Shown here: positions 9,578-23,800 of the stretch, piece after piece
Layout: each line of letters starts with the position of its first letter
How positions within the stretch are numbered: the first letter of the stretch is position 1
Assembly: GCF_932294415.1 (NCBI RefSeq)
Contig: NC_065536.1
Coordinates: 48,271,854 to 48,335,853 of the forward strand
Length of the DNA: 64,000 nucleotides
Source: Quercus robur
Lineage: Eukaryota; Streptophyta; Magnoliopsida; Fagales; Fagaceae
Direction: 5' to 3'
Position numbers and translations under genes: made by a program
The notes under the pieces: generated by a model
What the model was told of the DNA's origin: nothing
The model's database searches: none
Seen by the model: only the letters and a program-made list of their open reading frames with translations

Positions 9578-12500
9578 ATGATGCAATCAGGTATGCTTCA
9601 TGTGATTTCTTCTTCTATGTCACTCACTCTCTGATTTTTTTTTGTGTGAATCTTTCTTCCTCCTTTATGTGACGCCTTTGATTCTGAATGTTAAACAAGA
9701 AAAGAAAATTTTGTAAAAACTAGTAGTGTTTTTTTTATATATATATTTTTAGATGTTAATGGTTGATTAGGTTCGGTTTGGATCTCGAAAATTTGGGGGA
9801 TATGACAATATGAGTGAGAAGAGAGAAGTTACCATTGAAGGAGGGTTTTTCTTGGAAAACATTTTATACTCTTAAAATAAAATAAAATAAAAGTTTTCCA
9901 CTCTACTGGGCTTTTTACTTTGTTGACCAGAAAAAAATTTCCATTGACTCACGTTTTCCGCCATACCAAACACTGGAAATTGCTGGGAAAATCTCTTACG
10001 TCAAAACTAATGAAGCTTAACATTGAAAATTTGACTATGGATCAAGGTTACAATTTTTTTTTTTTAATAGGTATATACAATTCAAACCATGTATCCATTT
10101 AAAATTAACTGAGACCTCACCTTGGTCACACCATCCACCCATTTTTTTTATGTGGGGAGGAGAGGACATTTGGTATGCCAATTTGTACTCTCTCAGTCTG
10201 TTTTTACAAGTGTAAATTCCATATTGAAAATTTGGGTTAATCATGTAGTTTGCAATTGTGCATAATACTAGAAAATTCATATTGAAATGTTGAGTCAGAT
10301 GCACCTATGCTCCTTGTGGTTTAGTGTAGTTTTACTGACATCCCCTGGTTTTATGTTTCTAATTTTCCAATCACACTCTGACTGGTATACAATTGGTCTA
10401 ATTAATTACTTCCCTCCATTTTCTGTTAACTTTATTTACAGAAATAATTTAGTGACATGAGATTCACCAACTTCATACAGTTAACCATATTACACTCTCT
10501 GTAATCACACTTCCTTTGCTATCCAATTATTTTAATGTGACTAATTTTCATTAATGATTTTTGCAATAAGCGGATGAAAATAGTTTATTACAACAATTGG
10601 ATAGCACAAGATGTGTGATTGGAATAAACACAATCCAAGGCTATCAATGGAAATACTTCAAACTACAAAATGAGTATGTCTATTACATCTTTTTATTTTT
10701 CCTATAAATTAAAATTGGAGATTTGACACTTATTAAACATATTATTAAAAGAAGTAATGATTTTTGTTATGAGTTCCTTGCTGAAATTCATATGCTTATA
10801 TGTTTAAGTTTATTAAAAAAATGTGACAATACAGATCATTATGTATTAGCTCATATTATCAAATGAGCTCTAGCTCAAATGACACCTTGAGAGTAACGTT
10901 TTAGACCCCAAATTGATCATGAGGAAAATTTATCAATTTATGTCCAATTAAACTAATTATGTGATCACAATTATATGGATGTAATCAATGAAACCAGCAA
11001 GTCACCAAATCTGTAAATCAAGTAGTAAAAGCATTAAAAACAATAAATAGATGACACAGTGATATGGTAACAAAGTGGAAAACTAATGGAGAACTTCTCC
11101 AAAGGAAAATCCACTATCAAGCAAGGCAATCCACTATATGAGAAGGAATTTACAATCTTGGACAAACATTTGTAACCTAGACTCTAGAATCCTAGTAGAT
11201 GAACTCACTATTGAGATTGACAGCAGCTTCAAAACATCTGAATTTATCATACATGGATCTCTTCATGAACGACACACCTGTGTAAATGACCAAAACCTCT
11301 GACCAACTCCAAGCACCTCCTCTAAGATTTGATGCCACAGTGAATGTCACTAAGTTGTGGTTTCAAGCTTCGATCACACCAACTCAAAAGAATTTAGCTT
11401 TGTGAACTCATGGGTAGACTGGGATGGAAGTTATATTTTCTTCTCTATGTAGAACAGGGTTTTTGCCTCTTTTTACCACTGTCACTGAAATCGTGTTATG
11501 AAGGGCCTTATATAGGCAATGCAAGTAGGGTTAAAAACAAATGCATCGACTTCTTTAAAACAGGTGACTGAACAAAGTCTGCGATTTTCTATCATTGATC
11601 TAATGATAATTGAAATCTTGACAAAATGTCTTCTTGAGCTGCCGCTTCACAGATTTTTCTTGAAGACCTCAATGTTTGTTGCAGACGCAACAAATATTAC
11701 ATTGTCATGGAACTTGTCAATTTAAAATCTTAACACCTCCTACCCATCAAAGAGTAAGGTGGAGAGGTTGAGGTTGGAGGTTCAAGGCCCACATGTTTTG
11801 TGTAACTAACAATACTATATATTTGTTTTAGGTATTTTATTAATAAAACTAGGGATGCATTAGACACTGTTTCTGCTTTTCTGTAGCTTTTCAAATAGAT
11901 GATCAATATTAATATATTTCCTTTACATATATTAATATTGAAAATCTATTCGAACCACAGCCACAAAAGTTCCACTTATACGCATCTGACTGCTGTTCTT
12001 CGAATAAACACAGGATATGATATCAATGATCTATTTCGAGAAGCTCTAACCCGTTGGCTGAAGCCTGCAGAAGTACTCTTCATTTTACAGAATCATGACA
12101 AATACCAGCTCACTGAGGAGCCCCCTCAACAGCCAACTAGTAATGTTTATGCCTATCTAGACATTTTGTCAGGATTCTGACATCTTACTGGCTGTACATA
12201 TTACTGACTACTGATTCTTTAACAGGTGGATCTTTGTTTCTATTTAACAAGAGGGTGCTTCGGTTCTTTCGTAGGGATGGTCATAATTGGCGTAAAAAGA
12301 AGGATGGAAGAACTGTTGGAGAAGCACATGAACGACTTAAGGTATGCCTATGCATTTATGGTTACCGGCCATCCTTTACTAGGAGGAACTCTTCCCTTTA
12401 TTACTCCGATGCATCATATCTTTTTCTTGCTAATTTTCTGGGGAAGAAATCAATCTGAAATTCTTTTGGTTTACTTTTCGATTTTTGGCATATCACTTGC

Positions 12501-15500
12501 TAATTCCAATGCATCTTCAAATTTCTCAGTGTGTTTATTTTTGGAGATCAATATTTTTATTTCTTAACATGGTTTTTATGTTCCAGTTTATCATAATTCC
12601 ATATTTATTCAAGAATACATGTGGCTGACCATGATTAGTTTGTTGAGGATTCATAGTTGACCCCAGGATTTTGGAACTAAGTCTTGGTAGTAGTTGTATT
12701 TAATAATACTTCATTTGCATGAAAGAGTGGTCCCCAAACAATTATAGACAAATCATGGAAAAGACTGGGACACTAGTGTTGTGTTTGGGTGAAGCATTTG
12801 TAGGCAGCATTTGGGCACATGAAAAAAATTTAAAATTCTTTCAAATAAAATTCTTGTTTGGGTGCGTCATAAGAAGAAATTCAAATATTGTGGAGGAAAT
12901 TTTTTCCAGAATTTGGGGGACTTGAAATTCTGTATTCAAATTCCACCTCTAGAGGTGGAATTTCTAAAATTCTTTATATATTCTCTCTTTCTTCATTCAA
13001 TGAAAAAACCTTTAAGAGCAGTTAGGCAAATGAGTGTTGTTGTGAACAACACCAGTGAACTTAAACGACTCAGTGTAGAACCCAGTTCATTGAGACTGAG
13101 TCCATATTTGGAACCAGCCGCTCTGTTAAGCCTAGATTAAACTCTTCACAAGTCTCCCTACTGGCATCTTGAAATTCTCAACTTGATGCCATTTTGCTTA
13201 GCTCCTCACCACATTTTAGCATTTTCACCCAGCTCCCAACCTCTCTGATCTAGCTCCTCCTTCATTGCCATCTCTGCCACCATATTCTACTTCATATTTA
13301 GATCTCAATTACCCAACTTCTCTGTTGGTGACATTGCCATCAGCAACTTCAATCTAATGATGTTGACGTCGTCTTCATTGGCCCCAATTATGTTGCTAGA
13401 TAACGTCACTTCAGAACCAAGCATGGGGTTTACTACCAACAATAAAGCTTTGTTGGTGGAGGTTTGGGAGTCTTGGCCTTCGTTAGCGTCATCTAGGAGA
13501 TCATCTCTGAGTGAGGTGCTAAGGAATTTCTTGGTTGGGTTGGATGAAAAGTCCATAAATCCCTCCCCTTCTCAAACAAATAAGATATATAATTACTGGG
13601 GTTATAAAAAATGGAATTGTAAATCACGTCATTTGAGATTTTATCTTCAAAACTCAATTTCTTCATCCAAATACAGTGTAGATGTTTTGCTTATAAATTT
13701 CAAATATTAGTTTGCACCTAAAATGGTTTAGCTAGAATGTTATGATCCTAACTTCCCACATGGATAAGTGTAAGCTTAACCATGTGTTTATAAGTTTTTG
13801 GGCACCCTCCCCTTGCAAGCCGATTTTCAAGGGTGAGTCTAACGTGGAATAAGTAAAAGTTGTTCAAACGTGTAGCTGGACTAAGTTGTGTGTGGTTGTG
13901 TTATGTTCCTCTGTTATCATTATCATACGTAATTTTTGTGTTTAACATTTGTTCTGGCATTAATGGATTTCTATATATTGATTTTTTCTTCAGTTTTGAG
14001 TATGACAGTTTATCTGCATGGCTAGGTCGGAAATGTTGAAGCGTTAAATTGCTATTATGCACATGGAGAGCAAAACCCAAGTTTTCAGAGACGTAGTTAT
14101 TGGATGCTGGATCCGTGAGTGGAATTTTATTTATTAGCAGACTATATATAATCTTATACCTTTAAGTTTCATGCTATGACCTATGAGTTATGGTTTTACC
14201 AGTGAAAAATTGTTTAGACAGATTTATGTTAGGCAGAGTTTAGATGGGCCTTGGAGTTTCAGCGTGTGTGCTTGTTCATATTATATTTATAGTGTCATTT
14301 TGCAGTTGCTATGTCAATGGATATATATTTCTGAATGTATTGAGTATCATATTTACATGCATGTTATTTTGGTTGGCAGGGCATATGAGCACATCGTTCT
14401 TGTACATTACAGAGAGACTAATGAGGTGAGTTTGTAGATCCTGATTATAAGCTAGGCTGATCTCACTGTACTTTTACTTGATTCTTATAACCTCTTTGTT
14501 GGCCTCTCCTGACCTATTTATAATGGCTTAGACCAATCACATTTCCCAGTTATATGTTCTTAATTTTGTCTGCATAGTTTTTCAATTCTTTTCAGCCACA
14601 GGTCGCTTTATCCTATCCTGGTGGGCCTAATTACCTTTGAATGTTTTGTTGATCATTTCTACTAGACCATCAATATCATAGAACTAGTATGAGTTAATAA
14701 TGCTTTAAAGTTTCTCATTTGTCAGGTGCTTCTGTATCAAGGGTCAACCATGACTATTTACTAGTTATGATCCAAGTGTCCCAAATATGTCCCCTCCACC
14801 ACCACCACCCCCCCCCCCCCCCCCCCCCAACCAAACACTCGTGGGAACTTTTCACTTGCCCATGTAATTTGAAGATTGCATGGATCCTAGATGTAGTTGT
14901 TTCTGTAAAACATAATCTGCTACTTCTCTGCTTGTGTGCTATTTAATTTTTTCATTGTTTTCAATAGTGAGATTCATCTTAAAATAAAAATAAAAATGGT
15001 TGTGTTATTGGTTTCAGGGAAAGGCCACTTCTGCATCTGTTACACTCTTATCTCCAGGATCCTCTTCTACCTTCAGTCAGAGTCCTAGCTCTTATACTAA
15101 AAATCCAGGCTCTAACTCCATAATTAGTGATTTCTTTGATCCTTACCAGAGTTTATCTAGTCCAGAAGTGAGTTCTGAGATAGCCATCAAGGATAATGGG
15201 ATGGATCACCTGGACAGGGTAGATAGAAGAGAACAGAGAGAGAGTTCTCCTGAGCTTGAGGTTACTCAAGCTTTACGAAGGCTTGAGGAGCAATTAAGTT
15301 TAAATGAAGACAGCGTCAAATATATTAGTACATTCTATAGTCAAGATGAAAATTCTAATGATTCAGATATCCTGCAATACGAAAGGGAGAATGCAAAGCA
15401 GGATCAATCTGCAGCTTTACTGCATGGACCAGAACATATTGATCAGTTTTATGGGGGACATGTTGTCATTCAGGACTCAAACAACCTTGAGTTTCTTTCT

Positions 15501-18353
15501 GCTGCAGGTTCTTTTTTTCCCCCGGTCATCCAGTGCATAGAATTGTTATAATGAACTTGTGTGTGTCTTTAACAGATCTGGTATATTGTTGAAACTACAT
15601 TCTTCTTGGCTGTGTTTGGTTTCAGTTAAATTAGTTCTATATTTTTTGACATCTTGCTCATTATTGATGATATTTGTTGTGGAATCTAATATGATTTTCT
15701 ATCTTCTTATGTTGTGTTTTATAGTTTCGTCATCTTGTACAAGTCCTAGGTCATGAATGAGCGGTAGTGTTAATTTTTGATATGATAATTATCATAACTA
15801 CTTTGACTCTTTTTTAGATCCATCACAAATCCACATCATGTCATCTGCATCTGGTGTAATGTATCAAAGCCAAAAAAGAAAATACAGATAGGATGTGCCA
15901 TTGTTTGTGCAAAGAAACCCCAAATTCATACTCAAGCATTAAAAGGGGGGTTTTTTTTTTCTATATCAGTTTTTGAAACATATGACGTGCTTACTGTGAG
16001 TGAAGTTACCACATGAAAGAAGGTTGAAGGTTAAAAAACATCTGTGAGAAAAATGCCTACCTTCCTAGGTACCTAGCTAGGGGTGTCAGCACAAGCTTTA
16101 GAAATATGACAAGTACTGCCTGTAGAATTATGTTTTATATAAAAGAACATGTAATTGCAATGCGCTATCAAAGAGTACTTTGGGGGTAGGCTTTAAATGA
16201 ACGGGGCTATTCAGCTCAGGCTCTACTTGGGAAAAGCTTGTTATGTTCATTTATTTAATAAATGAGCCATGCTCAAGCCAAACGTTAGACTTGACTAAAC
16301 ATGCTGAGCTCAAAGAAAATAATGTGCTCATGAACAAGCTTATGAATATGAGGCTTAATTTAAGTAATATTATATTATATGTTTATATGCATATATGTAT
16401 AAATTGATGTTTATGTTTTGAAATGTTGTAAGATATGTTCACCTTTAAAAGGCTGTATTCATGGTACAATGCTCCCCCTTTTATGGGGTTTGGGAAAGGT
16501 GGTTGGTAGCTAGCCTTGCCCCCAACTTTGGAGTGTTTGATTTCCAGAACCCACGACGCATTGCTTGTGTGAAAGGCACTTGCTATTGCCCAAAGGTTTG
16601 ACCTAAGGTGTTCACCTTTAAATTTGTTTTTAAATTTAAGAATAGAGAACCTAAATCCTTTAGACGATAAGGCTATTCATTTCCTTAAATTACTGTAGAA
16701 ACATGGAGGAAAAAGCAGTCAAAATTGTATGCCTCTGTCCTGTTTAAAAGAAAGTAAACTCTGATACATCAACTTTCAAGAGTTGCTAGGTCAGTCCTTT
16801 AGATTTTCTTCAGTTTGATCACTCAAAACATTGATTTGCCTACCTGCTTTCTTTCTCACTTCTTTTGCCTGAGATTTTCTGTGCATCCAATAGTTTCCAG
16901 TTTGTAAAATGTTAAATGTCATAATGTTCTCAAATTTTCAAGTCTTAAGCTTCTGCTTCGTTTGCTTTCCCTATTACTTCTTTTCTTTGTTATTGTAAAA
17001 ATAATTACATGGGAAAAGAAAACAAGAAAGAGCTGATGGAGTCATTTTTGTAGGTGACAGTGGTAAAAATCACAATCAATCGTTTGGGCATGATTTTACT
17101 GATGGAAGTAAAGGATCTTTATCTTGGACAGAGATGTTTGAGTCATATAACACTTCATCAGGTGTTGAGTCCCAGAGTGAAAACTTGTACATATTGGATG
17201 GAAATGTGAGTATCACAAAGAATCTCATGGCGTCTTTTATTTCACATCTATGATCTCTCTCATGTTTGATCCAGACTCTGATTTATTCCTGGTAGTATCT
17301 GTAATTTTTTATTAAGGGACTCAAAACTTTTTCTACTTATTCTTTACAATACGCCTTAATTCTGTCTGTCCACTGTATGGGTTTTTTTGTGTGTGTGTGA
17401 GTCTCTATATAGTATTTGTTAAATAATCCTTTTGAATACCCAAAAAAAAAAAAAAAAGGTGTTATTTTTAATTCAGTTTCATCTGTCCAACAGGGAAAAC
17501 CTCCTTCTTCAGGGAAGGCACCTAAGGAAGAGCAGGAACATGGTCATTGGATAAATTTCGATGTAGATAATTTTGAAAACAGTATGATTTCCTCTGCTTC
17601 TGATAGTAACTAGCTTGTAACTCCCTATTTATGCACATACTCATTTTAAAACAAACACCATTAGATACATATAAAACGTTTCTATCTTAGTTTAACTTTG
17701 TTGGTATTCATTTTAGGACTTTTTTTCAATTCTTGAAAAAACTTTGTAAGGATAATGTTTGGTAGAGTATGCTAAGTGGAGGGTGAGGTCATGGGTTCAA
17801 GACTCATTGGATGCATGTGTAACTTACCAATAAATAAATAAAAAAGATAATATTTGGTAGAGTATGCAAATTGTTCATTATTAATTGTTTCATTTTACTT
17901 CAAGGAAAAAACTGTAGTTTACTAAGCTATTTGTATACTTAGTTTTTACTTCTTAATGTAATTTTTGTTCTTGTAATGTAATAAATTTATTTAGTACTTA
18001 CATTTTTACAAATAATTTTCATAACTGAGTTTTTATGAAAATATATTGAGAAGGAACAGCAAATTTTTTAGAACTTAAACTTTCTTGAATTAATAATAAT
18101 TTTTGTAATGAAAAATTGGATTAGTTTAAAATGAGTTGAAAGTAGTTTTAAATAAGCCTCAAGTACAATTAGATAGAAGTGGTTTTAACTGGGCTTGAAT
18201 AGTAATGGGTTAGAAGTAATTTTAATTGGAGGGACATGGCACAAAATTAGAGTGCAATTAAAATCTAATTTTGATGAAGTAGAAAGCTAAATAAATAGAA
18301 TTCCCTTTCCTTTTCAAAAAATGTGCCACTTGATGGAATCTTAGACAACTATA

Positions 18354-18384
<31 letters not shown>

Positions 18385-20789
18385 TTTTCTTTTTTTGATG
18401 CTGTTTTAGCCTTAGTGAAATTTTATGAAGTATTGACAACCATCTTGTATTACCAGCTTCTATGTCTCTGGCTGAGGAAGCTGACAGGTTCAAATTTCCT
18501 GCGTATTCTTCAGAGATAGAATCTCATGAAACCAATTCCAACTACTACATGACGTTTTTTGACCAAGGCCAAACAGGAATTCCTCTTGAAGCAGACTCAA
18601 GTTTGACTCTCGCACAGAAACAGAAATTTACCATTCAGGAAATATCCCCAGAATGGGGTTATGCCAACGAGGCCACAAAGGTATGTATCATGTAAGTCCA
18701 TGTCTTGGGTGCTATTTCCTAAGATGTATTATGCTTCCTTCGCTGAGATGGCAACATTGTTTCATTGACTGAATACTTGGTTTGTTTACTGGATCTCCTA
18801 TTGCTCTAGAGCATCTAAAAATCAGGCTGCATGTGTTGAGTGATTAACTAAATCCTTATCTGACAACATCATATTCCTGTTTCATGAAAGATAGGTTTAT
18901 CAACTTTAACTAAATGGTTAGGTACAGCACGATTGGTTTGATTCTTTTACTAGACATGGTTTTATTATAGAAGAAAAACCAGAGTATCTTTATAAAATTC
19001 CACTGCTTATCAACCCAGCTTTGAATGATCTACCTCTTCATGACTGGATGAATTTCAGAATTCATATATGGAAAACTACTAGTGGTGTGGACATTAGATA
19101 TAGGCCTCCAATTAATCTTACTTATGGACACCGATGCCAGAAGACATCCCATTAGGGCTTATGGATGGGGCCTACTATTAGTTGGGCCTAAGGGCTAATC
19201 ACTTAATGTCTAAGATTAATTTTAGTTACGTAATTTAGTTATTTCTTTTCCTACTTGGTATAGGAATTTTATTCCATTTCTTAAGGTTGGTAGAGTTATT
19301 TTCTTTTCATACTAAATAAGTTTGGAACTCTATGTAAGAATACAATGTTTAACATTCTTTTATAGCTTTCTTTAGGAATAAAATTATTTATAGTTTTCCT
19401 TCATAGCATCATGCTAATTCTGGGCAACTCTAGTACTGGATTCCTAGGTTTTGCTTTCTTGCTTGGTACCGATTCCACGTAAGTCTAGGTGTTAATTCTT
19501 GGGTTATTTATATTTATATTTTTATGTTCTTTAATTTCAGGGTTGCATCAGTTTTGGTTTTGTCCTGCATCTAATTTTGGTATTAGAGCAAACTCAAATC
19601 CACACAATTAACTGAGAGCCAAGACTAAAATAATTGGTCAATGTCACACATGTTAATTTACCAAACATCGCAAGCAAAACATTGGTCTTTATACCGCTAT
19701 TTATGCCAGACTGCCCTTGGCAATATTTGAGCATGGACTTTATGTTAGGACTGTCATATACCTTTAGGAAGCATGATTCAATTCTAGTAATTGTAGACCG
19801 TTTCTTTAAGATAGCCAATTTCATCTCATGCTCCAAAACCTTGATGCATCCACTGTTGTAAAGCTTTACTCTGATGAAATTATCAAGTTGTTTGGTCTTC
19901 CTAAAACCATAGCGCATGAAAAGGAATTTTGGTTCATGAGTTGCTTTTGGGAAACCCTGTGGCATATGGTAGGCATAAATTAGAAGTTTTTCGCAGCATT
20001 TCATCTTCAGGTTGGGCAAATTGAGGTTGTTAATAAGAGTCTTGGAATTTCTTGAGTCCTAGGGATGCAAAAATGCCCTGCTTGGCCTGTGTTGCCCCAC
20101 TTAGGCTTTCCCTGCCCAGAAGAGGTGATGGGATGAGGATGGGCCTTGCTTGCCCCACTCCGTCTTGCTCTGCCCTGTGTACATGTATTATTTAATGTAA
20201 AATAAATTATTTATGTATATAATATAATCTTCTACATACATATCCAAATTATAATTTGTTTTTTTTATACATATATTATTACCATCCCAAAACACTTGTC
20301 TCTCATTCTCTCTTTGTACTTTCAATTCAGAGCCACCCTTCCCCTTTCTATTTTATCTTTTTTTCATTAATGTCGGAGCCAAATCATTCGGGATATTAAA
20401 ATACCTCTACCTGCCCCATCCATGATCTGTCTTGCTCCTAACCATGCAGGTTCTCCCTGCCCTGCCATATCTTTGGTTTTATTTGCTTGAATTTAATAAA
20501 ATTGATTACAAGTTTCTTCCTTTCCTTGGTTAAAAAGTCATTTCCTTTTCTAACTTGGTTTAGAAGTTATTTCCTTTCCTTTTGTAATGTAACCTGGGAA
20601 ACCTATTTAGATGCCCAAATGTTTAGTATTGTTACATTGACTTGATTATCAAACTTAATATTGAAATTTTTGCCAGTGACTTGGTGTTGACTCGAAGCAA
20701 CTAGGTGTTGACTCTTAGGTTTTACTTTGTTTTTTGCACTTGGTTTTGATTCCAAGCAACCCTAGATTCTGATTTCTAGGTTTACATTT

Positions 20790-20830
<41 letters not shown>

Positions 20831-23800
20831 CCACAAATTCATTGAGAATTTGCTGCTTCATCAACTTCAGTATCAGAACAAATTTTGTGACATTTTTATT
20901 TTCCATAATATAGTTGGTTTTCTCTTGAACTAGATAGCATAAGGTTCATGGACTTAGGTTAGGTCCACTTCAGTGAATTCCTGAATGAATGTCCTCTTTA
21001 ACTTTTTCAAAATGGTAGAATCTCTCTCTGAAACTGAAGATCTACTGGTCATGCCATGTTAAATGGATTTTGATCCACTGGGTCATTAGCCCTGCCCTAT
21101 TATTTCTTTAATGGGGTTCGTCATTTATTGACAGATAATTGAGGATTTATCTTTTTTAGAATTGGATGAAAAAGATTAAAATGACTCTTCAAATTTCACC
21201 TTCATGCTATATAAGGGTTGGTCCTGATCTAATAATTCAACATGCATTCCCTGGATGGATATGCTGAATTCTGCCATAAATTAATTTGTTGGTGCAGCTG
21301 TTATTTTGTGGAGTGTGAAATTACTGATTGTCCCAAACTCTCCCTTTAGTCCCAACACATGGGATTTTTAACATTTTAAATGGGAGGTAGATTGGGGACA
21401 AAAATCAACCTCAGGATCTCCCGCTTGATACCATGTCAAAATCAAAATGAAATAGAGAATATTGGATTGAAGATGGACGCAAGAGAGAGAACACATGAGA
21501 GTTATGTGGTTCGGCCTTGTGGCCTACATCCATGGGACAAGAGCCCAAAGGGCTACAGATTTACATACATCTTTCTTGAATATACATTACAATGGGATCC
21601 ATATTTGTAATGGGATTTACATACACAAGTCTATGATAATTTGAATTTGAACTGCATATTTGTTGCCTCAATCCCACGATTTTATCTAACAATTATTCCC
21701 ATAATTTTCTCTCAAAATCAATGTCTTGATTTGGTCTTCAATGACATGGAAAGTAAATTATACTTTCCAACATGGAGTTTAAGTTCAAATAATTCTAATT
21801 GCAGGTCTTCATCATTGGATCTTTCCTCTGTGATCCATTGGAATCTGCCTGGACTTGTATGTTTGGTGATCTTGAAGCTCCTGTTCAGATCATTCAGGAA
21901 GGTGTCATCTGCTGCGAAGCTCCTCCTCACCTTCCTGGAAAGGTGACTCTCTGCATCACTTCTGGCAATCGGGAATCCTGCAGTGAAGTCAGGGAGTTTG
22001 AGTATCGGATTAAGACTAGTGCTTGTGCTCACTGTAATTTGCCTAATACAGAAGCTGCCAAAAGTCGTGAAGAGTTGCTGTTACTTGTTAGATTCGTGCA
22101 GATGCTTCTTTCTGAATCATTGATGCAGAAAGGAGACACTGTAGAATCTGAAATTCAACTACTTAGAAGATCTAAAGCTGATGAGGATTCATGGGATCAT
22201 GTCATAGAGGCTCTCTTAGTTGGCAGCGGAACTTCATCCAGCATGATTGATTGGATTCTTCAAGAGCTTCTAAAAGACAAGCTGTGCCAGTGGTTTTCAT
22301 CCATATCCCAGGAAGGACCTGACCAGACAGGCTGTTCCTTGTCCAAGAAAGAGCAAGGGATAATACACATGGTTGCAGGGTTGGGCTTTGAATGGGCCCT
22401 AAACCCAATTCTCAATTATGGTGTCAATATAAACTTTCGTGACATTAATGGGTGGACTGCTCTTCATTGGGCTGCACGCTTTGGAAGGTAATTGAAACTG
22501 CTGATATTGCAGCAGAAAAATAAGGATTATAGCTCTTATATGAAGAAGCATTTGTGTTCCCAAAGTTTTTGGAACTGATAAATTGAGGTTTTAGGTGGTT
22601 TTGACCTTGGGTTATTTGAGAGAGAGAAGGGGGGGGGGGGGGGGGGGGATTTCTTTTATCACTTATTGAGTCACATGGTGCACTAAAATCTGAACTAATA
22701 TGTTATTCAAATAATTCTTTATATCAAATTATATTTCAAACTCCATGTTTCAGAAAAGCGTAGAAATATACACCGCTAAACTTCATGTGTAATCTTCTCC
22801 CCAGTTTGAAGTTTGAAATCCAATATACATATATTGAAATCAACTATTATATGTTTTAACTTCCTCGCTTGTTCATGAAATATTGTTCAAAAGACTATGT
22901 TAGACATTTCATAGACTTCCACCCAAAGGGCAGAAAAATACTTGTTTGCAACAACAGTTGAACACATCTATGAATTTCTAGATCATTTTTGATACCTAGC
23001 TAAATGTTCCATATCTCATGTAGCTATGAGAAAGGAATTACAGCTGTGCGTCACTGGTCTATCAGTTCTTTGTATTGCATACCTATGGCCAAAGGGAAGA
23101 AAAGATGCAGGATGACTACTAGTGAAGTAGATACAATGCAAAATAGTATGGGTTAAACGTTACCCTCAAAATGTTCTTGGATGTGCTGCACATGATTGAA
23201 CAGCACCAATTTGTTTATTGTGCTGTGGCTCAGGAGCTGTGGTCTATGATATTTTTTCTGTTTGGTGTTTCTTGGGCGATGCCAAAATAGGTGCAGGAGA
23301 TGTTTGCGTGCTGGAATGAGTGTTTCAGAAGAAGAGGCAATGGGTGGATATGGCAGGCAGTTCCATTATGTCTCATGTGTTGTCTTTGGAGAGTGGAATG
23401 ATTGGTGCTTTGAGGGACATGACCTAAATGCAGCAAAGTTGAAGTATCTATTACTCAAGTCATTATTTGATTGGATTTTGCAGTCTGTTTTTTTTCTGTC
23501 GCGGGGTTCTTGCATTTCCTGGATTCCTTGAGTTTCCACTAGCTCTATATGTTTACTTTTTTTCATCTTGCTTTCTTTTGTTTTCATGTTGTACTATCAT
23601 TACACATCTCATGTACTTGGTCAGAACCTTTATATTTTTCTTCAATAAACTTTTACTTATATAAATAAATAAAAAAGAAGCAAATTCGTATATCACTAAG
23701 GTTGGTTTGGTTAGTAGTAAGCCATAGCATATTATTATCATTAAGGTTCATCACTGAGTCAATTTTTCATATGCAATTAATCTTATCTACAAAATTTTTA

